Source of the DNA: Pantoea sp. 18069
GTDB lineage: Bacteria > Pseudomonadota > Gammaproteobacteria > Burkholderiales > Burkholderiaceae_C
Length of the DNA stretch: 64,000 nt
Direction: 5' to 3'
Assembly (NCBI RefSeq): GCF_902706035.1
Contig: NZ_CACSJA010000004.1
Location: forward strand, 124,001 to 188,000
The notes under the pieces were generated by a model. The model had not been told where the DNA came from, did no database searches, and saw nothing but the letters and a program-made list of their open reading frames with translations. A program made the translations under genes and the position numbers. Shown one piece after another: positions 39,817 through 47,977 of this stretch. How positions within the stretch are numbered: the first letter of the stretch is position 1; each line of letters opens with the position of its first letter.

Positions 39817-40716
39817 ATGGAACAGCAGTCCGCCACACCCCTCGATGCGCGCATCCGCGAGGTCTATGCCGACCTGTCGGCGGCCGAGCGCAAGCTCGCC
39901 GATGTGCTGCTCGCGCGCCAGCATGATCTGCGCGGCTATTCGGCGACGGAGCTGGCCGCGCTGGCCGATACCTCGAAGTCCAGCGCCGCGCGCTTCTTCC
40001 GCCGCCTGGGCTATGCGGGTTTCGATGAGTTCCGCCTGCAGGTGCGTTCGCGTGCCACCCCGCATTCACCGCTGGCGCGCCTGGCCCAGGCGCCGGCCCA
40101 GCCGTCGGCCGATGCCGGCCTGCAGGCCCATGCGCGGCGCGATGCGCAGCGGCTGCTGGCCTGGTCCGAGGAACTGCGCGACGAGGACGTGCAGGCCGCG
40201 CTGGCCCAGCTCGTGCGGGCGCGCCGCATCGCCGTGCTCGGCTACCGCCACAGCCAGGTGACGGCGCAGTACGCGAGCCTGCTGTTCGACCAGGTGCGCC
40301 CTGACGTGCAACTGCTGGCCACGGGCGGCGGGCGCGAAGCCGAAGCGCTGGCGGGCCTGGGCGCCAAGGACCTGCTGTTCGTCGTCGATTTCCGCCGCCG
40401 CAGCGCCCAGCTGGCGCGCGTGCTCGCCGCGGCGAGCGCGGTCGGCATTCCGCTGGTGGTGCTCAGCGACGCCGCGCCCGGCGAGTGGCTGGCGACCACG
40501 GCCCAGGCCGACGTGGTGCTGCGCTGCGCGCGCACCGCCGCCGCGCCCCAGCCGCCGGAGCAGACACCGCTGTTCGACACCTATGTCTGCGGCATCAGCC
40601 TGGTGAACTTCCTCGCGACCGCGCTGGCCGCGCGCTTGCGCGCCAGCGCCCAGGCGCGGCTCACGCGCATAGAACACCTGCATGCCGCGCTTGGCGACCT
40701 GCAGGCCCCGAACTGA
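39817..40716 (+). CDS. MurR/RpiR-family transcriptional regulator
   Basis: N-terminal helix-turn-helix ('LSAAERKLADVLLARQHDL...TELAALADTSKSSAARFFRRLGYAGFDEFRLQ') followed by a SIS sugar-isomerase-like sensor domain ('RRIAVLGYRHSQVTAQYASLLFDQV' and 'LVVLSDAAPGEWLA' regions). 299 residues; GGAG precedes the ATG. Divergent from the ABC importer and 21 bases ahead of the ammonia-lyase gene, so it probably controls both. Confidence 0.93.
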   Translation: MEQQSATPLDARIREVYADLSAAERKLADVLLARQHDLRGYSATELAALADTSKSSAARFFRRLGYAGFDEFRLQVRSRATPHSPLARLAQAPAQPSADAGLQAHARRDAQRLLAWSEELRDEDVQAALAQLVRARRIAVLGYRHSQVTAQYASLLFDQVRPDVQLLATGGGREAEALAGLGAKDLLFVVDFRRRSAQLARVLAAASAVGIPLVVLSDAAPGEWLATTAQADVVLRCARTAAAPQPPEQTPLFDTYVCGISLVNFLATALAARLRASAQARLTRIEHLHAALGDLQAPN

Positions 40717-40737
40717 TTTTTTCCCTGAGGTATTTCC

Positions 40738-41976
40738 ATGTCATCCCTGCCTTCCCTGTCGATCGAGCTTGTACTGAACCCGGCCAATCCCCAGCGCAGC
40801 CGCGACGAAGCCTATGGCGCGCGCCGCAGCGAAATTCTCGGCGCCCCAGCCCTCGCGCAGGCCGAGCGCGAACTCTCGGCCTGGCAGGGCTATGCGCCCA
40901 CGCCGCTGCACGCGCTGCCCGCGCTGGCCCGGGCGCTGGGCGTGCAGTCGCTGCACTACAAGGATGAGGGCGGGCGCTTCGGCCTGGGCAGCTTCAAGGC
41001 GCTGGGCGGCGCCTACGCGGTCGCGCGGCTGCTGTGCCGCGAACTCGGCGCGCGCCTGGGCCGCACGCTCGACACCCGGGACCTGCAGCAGCCCGAAGTG
41101 CGCGCGCTCAGCGCCGGCATTACCGTGACCTGCGCCACCGATGGCAACCATGGCCGCTCGGTCGCCTGGGGCGCGCAGCTGTTTGGCTGTGCCTGCGTGA
41201 TCTATGTCCATTCCACCGTAAGCCAGGGCCGCACCGACGCGATTGCCGCCTATGGCGCCCAGGTGGTGCGCACGCCGGGCAATTACGACGACGCCGTGCG
41301 GCGCGCTGACGCTGACGCCAAAGAACGGGGCCGCTTTGTGATTTCCGATACCTCCTACCCCGGCTACATGGACGTGCCGCGCGACGTGATGCAGGGCTAC
41401 CAGCTGATGGTGCAGGAAGCCGCGGCGCAGATCGGCGAGCGGCCCACGCACATCTTCGTGCAGGCCGGCGTGGGCGGGCTCGCGGCCGCGGTCTGCGGCT
41501 ATTTCTGGGAGCGCGACGGCGGCGCGCGCCCGCAGTTCATCGTCGTCGAGCCCGAGCGCGCGGCCTGCCTGTTGGAGAGCGCGCGCGCCGGGCAGCTGCG
41601 CGCGGTCGAAGGCGAACTCGACACGCTGATGGCGGGCCTGGCCTGCGGCGAAGTCTCGCATCTGGCCTGGGAGATCCTCGAAAAGGGCGCGGATGCGTTC
41701 TGTGCCATCGCCGATGCCGCGGCCGTGGACTGCATGCGGCTTTTGGCCCACCCGCTGGGCGGCGACCGCGCCATCGTCGCCGGCGAATCGGCCGTGGCCG
41801 GCGTGGCCGCGGCCATTGGCGCGCTGCAAAGCCCCGCGGCGCGCGCGCAGCTGGGTCTGGGCGAAGGCAGCCGCATCCTGTTCTTTGGCAGCGAAGCCGC
41901 GACCGACCCAGCGCTGTATGCGCAGCTCGTGGGCGAAAGCGCCGCCGCCGTGGCCCTGCGCGCGGAGGCCGCATGA
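40738..41976 (+). CDS. dpaL: Diaminopropionate ammonia-lyase
   Basis: PLP enzyme (tryptophan synthase beta fold) converting 2,3-diaminopropionate to pyruvate and two ammonia. The PLP Lys lies in 'LGSFKALGGAYAV' at about residue 87, and the phosphate-binding Gly loop in 'FVQAGVGGLAAAVCGYF'. 'CATDGNHGRSVAWGAQ' and 'SDTSYPGYMDVPRDVMQGY' are typical of this branch. 412 residues, as in E. coli YgeX. It overlaps the next gene by 4 bases. Family members accept both D- and L-isomers, which fits its neighbours. Confidence 0.93.
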   Translation: MSSLPSLSIELVLNPANPQRSRDEAYGARRSEILGAPALAQAERELSAWQGYAPTPLHALPALARALGVQSLHYKDEGGRFGLGSFKALGGAYAVARLLCRELGARLGRTLDTRDLQQPEVRALSAGITVTCATDGNHGRSVAWGAQLFGCACVIYVHSTVSQGRTDAIAAYGAQVVRTPGNYDDAVRRADADAKERGRFVISDTSYPGYMDVPRDVMQGYQLMVQEAAAQIGERPTHIFVQAGVGGLAAAVCGYFWERDGGARPQFIVVEPERAACLLESARAGQLRAVEGELDTLMAGLACGEVSHLAWEILEKGADAFCAIADAAAVDCMRLLAHPLGGDRAIVAGESAVAGVAAAIGALQSPAARAQLGLGEGSRILFFGSEAATDPALYAQLVGESAAAVALRAEAA

Positions 41977-43214
41977 GCACCGACCTGCGCATCGACGGCG
42001 CGCGGCTGCTCGCCAGCCTGGAGGCCCTGGGCCGGCATGGCGCGCTGCCCGGCGGCGGCACCAACCGACTCGCCTTGAGCGACGCCGACCGCGCGGCGCG
42101 CGACTGGACCGTGGCGCAGATGCGCGCGCTGGACATGGCTGTCGAAATCGACGCGATCGGCAATGTGTTCGCCACCTATGCGGGCACGCAAGACCTGCCA
42201 CCGGTCGCCACCGGCAGCCATATCGACACCGTGCGCACCGGCGGACTCTACGACGGCAACTACGGCGTGCTCGCCGGCCTCGAAGTCGTGGCCACGCTGC
42301 GCGCCGCGGGGCGGCGCACGCGCCGGCCCCTGCAGGTCGCGTTCTTCACCAACGAGGAAGGCGCGCGCTTTCAGCCCGACATGCTCGGCAGCCTGGTGCA
42401 TGTGGGCGGCATGCCCCTCGAAGAGGCGCTGGCCCAGCGTGCGGTAGACAACGGCGCGCGGCTCGGAGACGAACTCGTGCGCATAGGCTATGCGGGCGCA
42501 GCGCCCGTGGGCCGCCCGCGCGTGGACAGCTTTGTCGAGCTGCATATCGAGCAGGGCCCGGTGCTGGACCGCGAAGGCATTGCGATCGGCGTGGTCGAAG
42601 GCGTGCAGGGCATCTGCTGGACCGAGCTGACGTTCACCGGCCGCAGCAACCATGCGGGCACCACGCCCATGGCCTTGCGCCAGGACGCAGGCATGGCCGC
42701 GGCGCGCGTCGCGGCCTTGGCCCACGATCTGAGCCAGCGCCATGGCGGGCGCCAGCTGGCCACCGTGGGCGCGCTCACGCTGCAGCCCAATCTGGTCAAT
42801 GTGATCGCCCAGAGCGCGCTGATGACCGTCGATCTGCGCAACACCGACGGCGCGCTGCTGCAGCAGGCCCAGGCCGGGCTGCTGGCCGGCGCGCGCCGCA
42901 TTGCCGCCGAGCATGGCGTGCTGCTGAGCCACCGCCTGCTTGCCGATTTCGCGCCCGTGGATTTCGACGCCGCGCTGGTCGACAGCGTCGAGCGCGCGGC
43001 CCGTGCGCTGGGCCTTGCCACGCTGCGCCTGCCCAGCGGCGCGGGCCATGACGCGCAGATGCTGGCGCGCGTGTGCCCCACGGCCATGGTGTTCGTTCCC
43101 AGCCGCGACGGCCTGAGCCACAACGTGCGCGAATTCACCGCGCCCGAGCAGTTGGTACAGGGCGCGAATGTCTTGCTGCAGGTGCTGCTCGAACGCGCTG
43201 ATCGCGCGAACTGA
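41973..43214 (+). CDS. M20-family Zn-dependent amidohydrolase (N-carbamoyl-L-amino acid hydrolase / allantoate amidohydrolase type)
   Basis: Hydrolyses ureido (carbamoyl) groups to ammonia and CO2. The dinuclear metal site is visible in 'TGSHIDTVRTGGLYDGNYGVLAGLE' (split here by its His and Asp ligands) and 'FFTNEEGARF'. The lid domain starts near 'ICWTELTFTGRSNHAGTTPM', and 'PSGAGHDAQML' gives the last His. 413 residues. It overlaps dpaL by 4 bases (ATGA), implying a functional link. Confidence 0.92.
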   Translation: MSTDLRIDGARLLASLEALGRHGALPGGGTNRLALSDADRAARDWTVAQMRALDMAVEIDAIGNVFATYAGTQDLPPVATGSHIDTVRTGGLYDGNYGVLAGLEVVATLRAAGRRTRRPLQVAFFTNEEGARFQPDMLGSLVHVGGMPLEEALAQRAVDNGARLGDELVRIGYAGAAPVGRPRVDSFVELHIEQGPVLDREGIAIGVVEGVQGICWTELTFTGRSNHAGTTPMALRQDAGMAAARVAALAHDLSQRHGGRQLATVGALTLQPNLVNVIAQSALMTVDLRNTDGALLQQAQAGLLAGARRIAAEHGVLLSHRLLADFAPVDFDAALVDSVERAARALGLATLRLPSGAGHDAQMLARVCPTAMVFVPSRDGLSHNVREFTAPEQLVQGANVLLQVLLERADRAN

Positions 43215-43242
43215 TACGAAACTGTTTTGAAGGAATTCCAGA

Positions 43243-44196
43243 ATGTCCCGAATCGTCAATGTCGCCCTGGGCCAGCTGGGCCCGGTGCAGCGCGCCGACG
43301 CCCGCGCGGCCGTGGTCGCGCGCCTGTGCGCCATGATGCGCGAGGCGCACAGCCTTGGTGCCCATGTGATCGTCTACCCCGAGCTCGCGCTGACCACCTT
43401 CTTTCCGCGCTGGTACATCGAGGATGCGGCCGAGATCGACAGCTACTTCGAGCGCTCCATGCCCAGCCGTGAAACCTTGCCCTTGTTCGAACTGTCGCGC
43501 GAACTCGGCGTGGGCTTTTACCTCGGCTATGCCGAACTGGCCGAGGAGGGCGGCAAAAGCATGCGCTACAACAGCGCCATCCTGGTCGACCGCAGCGGCA
43601 GCATCGTCGGCAAGTACCGCAAGATCCATGTGCCCGGCCATTTCGAGCACGAGCCCTGGCGCAAGTTCCAGCATCTGGAGAAGCGCTATTTCACGCCGGG
43701 CAAGTCGTTCGACGTGCACCAGGCGTTTGGCGGCACCATAGGCATGGCGCTGTGCAACGACAGACGCTGGGCCGAGAGCTACCGCGTGATGGCGCTGCAG
43801 GGCGCGGAGATGGTCTTCATAGGCTACAACACGCCGGTGCACAACGCGCCCGCGCCCCAGCACGACGACCTGTCGCTGTTCCACAACCAGCTCGCGGTGC
43901 AGGCCGGTGCCTACCAGAACGGCTGCTGGGTCGCGAGCGTCGCCAAGGGCGGGCTCGAGGAGGGCGTGGAAAGCATTGCCGGCAGCCTGCTGGTCGCGCC
44001 CTCGGGCGAAGTCGTCACGCGCTGCGTGACCAAGGGCGATGAAGTCGTGGTCGGGCGCTGCGACCTCGATTTCTGCGCGGTCTACAAGTGCACCACGTTC
44101 AACTTCGACCTGCACCGCCACCCCGAGTGCTATGGCCTGATCACCGCGCGCAAGGGCGAGACCCTGGCCGCGGACGGCACGCCCTTGGCGGGCTGA
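43243..44196 (+). CDS. N-carbamoyl-D-amino-acid hydrolase (nitrilase superfamily)
   Basis: Cleaves N-carbamoyl-D-amino acids to D-amino acid, CO2 and ammonia. The catalytic triad is intact: Glu47 in 'YPELALTTFFPRWY', Lys127 in 'GKYRKIHVPGH' and Cys171 in 'MALCNDRRW', nearly the numbering known for Agrobacterium D-carbamoylase. 317 residues. It lies 28 bases after the M20 gene with AAGGAA before the start. Together with the L-type amidohydrolase it gives the locus both stereochemical options. Confidence 0.94.
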   Translation: MSRIVNVALGQLGPVQRADARAAVVARLCAMMREAHSLGAHVIVYPELALTTFFPRWYIEDAAEIDSYFERSMPSRETLPLFELSRELGVGFYLGYAELAEEGGKSMRYNSAILVDRSGSIVGKYRKIHVPGHFEHEPWRKFQHLEKRYFTPGKSFDVHQAFGGTIGMALCNDRRWAESYRVMALQGAEMVFIGYNTPVHNAPAPQHDDLSLFHNQLAVQAGAYQNGCWVASVAKGGLEEGVESIAGSLLVAPSGEVVTRCVTKGDEVVVGRCDLDFCAVYKCTTFNFDLHRHPECYGLITARKGETLAADGTPLAG

Positions 44197-44304
44197 ACGT
44201 CGCCCGCAAAGCCTGTGATGACCGCAGGGGCGGGCCAGGTCTGGCGCGCGCCGCGCTGGCTATGATCTGCGCGGCGCCGGGGTGTCCGGCATGCGAGGTC
44301 GAGC

Positions 44305-45090
44305 ATGGCAGGAATCCATTCCAAGGCACTGGAGGCAGCCGATGCGCTGCCCGGTTGCCCCGCGCCCGGCTGCCCGGCGCCCGGTTGCCCGGCGCCCGGC
44401 TTTGACGCCACCACGGGCTACTGGCAGCGCATTGTCGCCGCCGAGGAACTCGTGCAGCCGGCGGCGCCGCCGTATCAGCGCAGCTATCCCGCGCGGCTGC
44501 GCGACGGCCGCTACCTGCTGCTGCCGCTGCGCGCCATGCCCGGCGATCCGGCGCGCTGCATGGCCTCGCTGGTGGCCAACCAGGCGGCGCTCGACGTGGT
44601 GCAGGCGCTGGCCCAGTCCATGGTCGAGCAGGCGCGCGACCATGCGGTGGACGCCGTGGTCGGCCTGCCCACGCTGGGCCTGTGCTTCGCGCCCACCGTG
44701 GCCCGCGGCCTGGGCCATGCGCGCTTCATTCCGCTGGGCTTTTCCCGCAAGTACTGGTACCGCGAGGAGCTGTCCGAACCCGTGCGCTCGATCACCTCGC
44801 CCAACCAGGACAAGCGGCTGTATCTCGACCCGCACCAGGCCCACCTGCTCGAGGGCCGGCGCGTGCTGGTCGTCGACGATACCGTGAGTTCGGGCGCGAC
44901 CATGGTCTCGAGCCTGCGCCTGCTCGCGCGCTGCGGCGCGCAGGTGGTGGTGATCGCCGTGGCCATGCGCCAGGGCACGCGCTGGCGCGAGCGGCTGCGC
45001 GATGCCCGGGGCCAGCCGATTCCCGTGCTCGGCGCGCTCGACGCACCCTGCATGGTGCGCACGTCCGCAGGCTGGGTACCTGAAGCCTGA
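44305..45090 (+). CDS. Phosphoribosyltransferase-domain protein
   Basis: 261 residues with a type I PRTase fold; the PRPP-binding loop 'VLVVDDTVSSGATM' is at about 188-201 and a preceding 'VVGLPTLGLCFAPTVARGLG' resembles the pyrophosphate loop. Substrate base unknown; it resembles adenine/xanthine PRTase-like proteins only in the core. The N-terminus contains a 15-bp in-frame repeat (44350-44394) giving 'PGCPA' units rich in Cys. GAGG is well placed before the ATG. No clear partner genes. Confidence 0.82.
   Translation: MAGIHSKALEAADALPGCPAPGCPAPGCPAPGFDATTGYWQRIVAAEELVQPAAPPYQRSYPARLRDGRYLLLPLRAMPGDPARCMASLVANQAALDVVQALAQSMVEQARDHAVDAVVGLPTLGLCFAPTVARGLGHARFIPLGFSRKYWYREELSEPVRSITSPNQDKRLYLDPHQAHLLEGRRVLVVDDTVSSGATMVSSLRLLARCGAQVVVIAVAMRQGTRWRERLRDARGQPIPVLGALDAPCMVRTSAGWVPEA
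44350..44394 (+). repeat. Three in-frame 15-bp tandem repeats in the phosphoribosyltransferase gene
   Basis: Units of 'cccggctgcccggcg' at 44350-44364, 44365-44379 and 44380-44394 with single-base changes, followed by a partial unit. Translated as repeating Pro-Gly-Cys-Pro-Ala. Confidence 0.88.
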
Positions 45091-45100
45091 GCCCAGGGCT

Positions 45101-45295
45101 TTAGCCGCGCTGCTTGAGGACTTTTTCGATCTTCTGGTCGGTCTTGTACTGGCTCAGCGCATACACGGCCCAGATCGCGGCCGGGATCCAGCCGATCAGC
45201 GTGATCTGCAGCAGCAGGCACAGCAGGCCGGAGAACGGCCGGCCAATGGTGAAGAACACGGAAAAAGGCAGCAGCAGGGCAAGAAGCAGTCGCAT
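45101..45295 (-). CDS. Pmp3/YqaE-family small membrane protein
   Basis: 64 residues with two transmembrane segments; 'FFTIGRPFSGLLCLLLQITLIGWIPAAIWAVYAL' region is the Pmp3 (UPF0057) signature (Pro and Trp before the final helix). Members affect membrane potential and salt tolerance. The extra charged tail 'DQKIEKVLKQ' is typical of proteobacterial members. It converges with the phosphoribosyltransferase gene. Confidence 0.9.
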   Translation of the reverse strand: MRLLLALLLPFSVFFTIGRPFSGLLCLLLQITLIGWIPAAIWAVYALSQYKTDQKIEKVLKQRG

Positions 45296-45337
45296 GGTCT
45301 TGAGGCTTTCGTCAGGAAAAGAAGCGGCAGGCCGCAG

Positions 45338-45973
45338 TCAACATATCTCGTCTCTTGCCGTGTTTTCAAGATGGCTGCTGTCGGCCCAGCCCACCAGGCC
45401 CAGGCCCTGGGGCGTCCACAGCAGGCGGTTGATGGCCGCATTGCCCAGCGCGAAAGTGCGCGGTGCCTGCAGGTCCTGGCCGGTCGCGAGGCGGTAGAGC
45501 GTGTCGAGCACGCCGCCATGGGCCGTGAGCACGATCAGCTCGCCCGGGTGGCGCGCCGCGAGCCGCTCGACGGTGGCTTTCACGCGGTCGCGCAGCATGA
45601 CCAGCGACTCCCCGCCTTCGGGCGTGAACTCCGGGTCGCGCTGGCGCCAGCGCAGCGCGATGTCGGGCAGCTCGGCTTCGAGTTCGGCGAACGTGCGGCC
45701 TTCATGGACGCCGAAGCTGCGCTCGCGCAGCCCGGGATCGGCCGCGAGCGGCGCGCCCGTGGTGCCGGCCACGGCCTGCGCGGTCTGGTAGGCGCGCTGC
45801 AGGTCGCTGCTGTAGATCTGGGCCACGGGCTCGTCGGCCAGCGCCTGTGCGGCCTGCGCGGCCTGCCACAGGCCCAGTTCGTTGAGCGGAATGTCCTTGT
45901 GGCCCTGCAGTCGGGCCGTGGCATTCCAGGCGGTTTCTCCGTGGCGGATGGCGATGATGCGGGTGGCTTGCAT
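45338..45973 (-). CDS. Histidine phosphatase family protein (GpmB/CobC-like)
   Basis: 211-residue phosphatase with the catalytic 'AIRHGETAWNATARLQGH' near residue 8 (phospho-His), 'LNELGLWQAAQAAQAL', 'YSSDLQRAYQTAQAV' and the second His in 'VLTAHGGVLDTLYR'. It resembles the phosphoglycerate-mutase-like phosphatases; real substrate unknown. Longer upstream reading is open but the ATG at 45973 precedes the conserved strand. Confidence 0.92.
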   Translation of the reverse strand: MQATRIIAIRHGETAWNATARLQGHKDIPLNELGLWQAAQAAQALADEPVAQIYSSDLQRAYQTAQAVAGTTGAPLAADPGLRERSFGVHEGRTFAELEAELPDIALRWRQRDPEFTPEGGESLVMLRDRVKATVERLAARHPGELIVLTAHGGVLDTLYRLATGQDLQAPRTFALGNAAINRLLWTPQGLGLVGWADSSHLENTARDEIC

Positions 45974-46213
45974 GCGGCGGAACAATCGAGTGGGCAATGA
46001 CAAAGGCGACTGCCGATTGTGCGGCAACTGGCTCGGCAGGGCAGGCGAAGGGTTGGATGGCCGGGCCCGGGCCGCGCAAGCGATTGGCGCGCATGGGTGT
46101 CTGGCCGCGGCTGACAGGGCGTGGGATGGATTCATCCTTTCGCTCGGCCGCGCCGCCCGCCAAGATTGTCGGCAGGACGTCCATCGTTGCCACTCTTCGC
46201 CAAGGAGATCGCC

Positions 46214-47803
46214 ATGCTGCGCAAACTACTGCTTCCATCGCTTCTGGCCGCGGGCCTGCTCACCGCGGCAGCGGCCCAGGCCGAGACGCTGCGCTGGGCG
46301 CGCGCCTCCGATCCGACGTCGCTCGATCCGCATGCGTTCAACGTCGGCACCAATTTCACGCTGCTGCACCAGATGTATGAAACGCTGGTCAACCGCGACG
46401 CCAGGGGCCGGCTCCAGCCCTCGCTGGCCACGTCATGGCAGCTCAGCGCCGATCCCACGGTCTGGGAGTTCAAGCTGCGCCCCAATGTCAGGTTCCATGA
46501 CGGCGCGACGCTGACCGCCAAGGACGTGGTGTTCTCGCTGAACCGCGCCAAGGGCCCGACGGCCCAGGTCAAGTCGCTGCTCTCGTCCATGGTCGAGGCC
46601 AGGGCCGTCGATGACCTCACGGTGCAGGTCAGGACCAGCGGCCCCAACCTGATCTTTCCGAACAACCTCACCAACCTGTTCATCATGAACGAGGCCTGGG
46701 CCAAGGCCAAGGGCGCGCAGACCACGCAGGATGCGGCCAGCAACACGGAAAACTTCGCCACGCGCAACGTCAACGGCACGGGCCCCTACCAACTGGCCAG
46801 CCGCGAGCAGGACGCCAGGACCGTGATGAAGCTCCATCCCCAGTACTGGGGCAAGGGCCGGGCGCCGCTGCAGGTGACCGAACTGGTCTATCTGCCGATC
46901 AAGTCGCCGGCCACGCGCATTGCGGCGCTGCTGTCGGGCGAAGTCGATTTCGCGCAGGACATCCCGGCGCAGGACGTGGCGCGGCTCAAGCAGGACCGGC
47001 GTCTGCGCATCAACGAAGGGCCGGAAAACCGCTCGATCTTCCTCGGGCTCAACGTCGGCGGCAAGGAGCTCAAGTACTCCAGTCTCAAGGGCAGGAACCC
47101 GCTGGCCGATGCGCGCGTGCGCGAAGCCATCCACCTGGCCATAGACCGCGACGCGATCAAGCGCTCGGTGATGCGCGGCCTGTCGATTCCCTCGGGCATC
47201 ATCGCGCCGCCGTTCGTCCACGGCTACACCAGGGCCATGGCCGCCTATCCCAAGGTCGATGTCGCCAAGGCCAGGAAGCTGCTCGCCGAAGCAGGCTACG
47301 CCGATGGCTTCGACCTCACGCTGCATTCGACCAATGACCGCTATGTCAACGACGAGGCCATCAGCACCGCCATCGCGGGCTTTCTGGGCCGCGTGGGCAT
47401 CAAGACCACGGTGGTCGCGCGGCCTATCTCCCAGCACAGCGTGGCCATCAACAACGCCGACGCCGACTTCTATTTGTTCGGCTGGGGCGTGCCGACCTAC
47501 GACTCGGCCTATATCTTCGACTTCCTGGTCTATACGCGCGGCAAGGATGGGCGCGGGCCGACCAATGCCACGGGTTTCAGCAACCCCCAGGTCGATGCAG
47601 ACATCGCCTCGCTCGCGTCCGAGCCCGACAAGGCCAGGCGCGATGCGGCCATACAGCGCATCTGGGCCGTGGTGCAAAAGCAGCGCTTCTACATTCCCCT
47701 GCACGACCAGATGGTGCATTTCGCTTCCGTGCGGCGGCTCGATATTCCCGTGCACCCGGAAAACGAGGTGCACTTCAAGGATGTGAAGTTCGACGCCAGG
47801 TGA
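46214..47803 (+). CDS. Peptide/opine-type ABC substrate-binding protein, copy 1
   Basis: Periplasmic family 5 binding protein of 529 residues with a Sec signal ('LLLPSLLAAGLLTAAAAQA'). Core motifs 'LDPHAFNVGTNFTLLHQMYE', 'WEFKLRPNVRFHDGATLTAKDV' and 'NGTGPYQL' are typical. It starts behind a strong AAGGAG. It is followed by a near-duplicate with the same length; the two differ mostly by conservative changes. No strong promoter is obvious in the 240-base space upstream (45974-46213), which appears empty. Confidence 0.95.
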   Translation: MLRKLLLPSLLAAGLLTAAAAQAETLRWARASDPTSLDPHAFNVGTNFTLLHQMYETLVNRDARGRLQPSLATSWQLSADPTVWEFKLRPNVRFHDGATLTAKDVVFSLNRAKGPTAQVKSLLSSMVEARAVDDLTVQVRTSGPNLIFPNNLTNLFIMNEAWAKAKGAQTTQDAASNTENFATRNVNGTGPYQLASREQDARTVMKLHPQYWGKGRAPLQVTELVYLPIKSPATRIAALLSGEVDFAQDIPAQDVARLKQDRRLRINEGPENRSIFLGLNVGGKELKYSSLKGRNPLADARVREAIHLAIDRDAIKRSVMRGLSIPSGIIAPPFVHGYTRAMAAYPKVDVAKARKLLAEAGYADGFDLTLHSTNDRYVNDEAISTAIAGFLGRVGIKTTVVARPISQHSVAINNADADFYLFGWGVPTYDSAYIFDFLVYTRGKDGRGPTNATGFSNPQVDADIASLASEPDKARRDAAIQRIWAVVQKQRFYIPLHDQMVHFASVRRLDIPVHPENEVHFKDVKFDAR

Positions 47804-47977
47804 TGCGTGCCGCGGGCTTGATGTTTTCCCCCTTGATTGCCGGGCGCAGCCCCGTCAAGATGGATCGCGCACGGAATGTAGGCCTGGATCTTGCATCCGT
47901 GTAGTGTGCGAACGCGGCAGCCGGCAGGACGGCTGTGCGCGGCGCAGCTTGTCCTATTCGTTTGTTGAGGAAACCCG

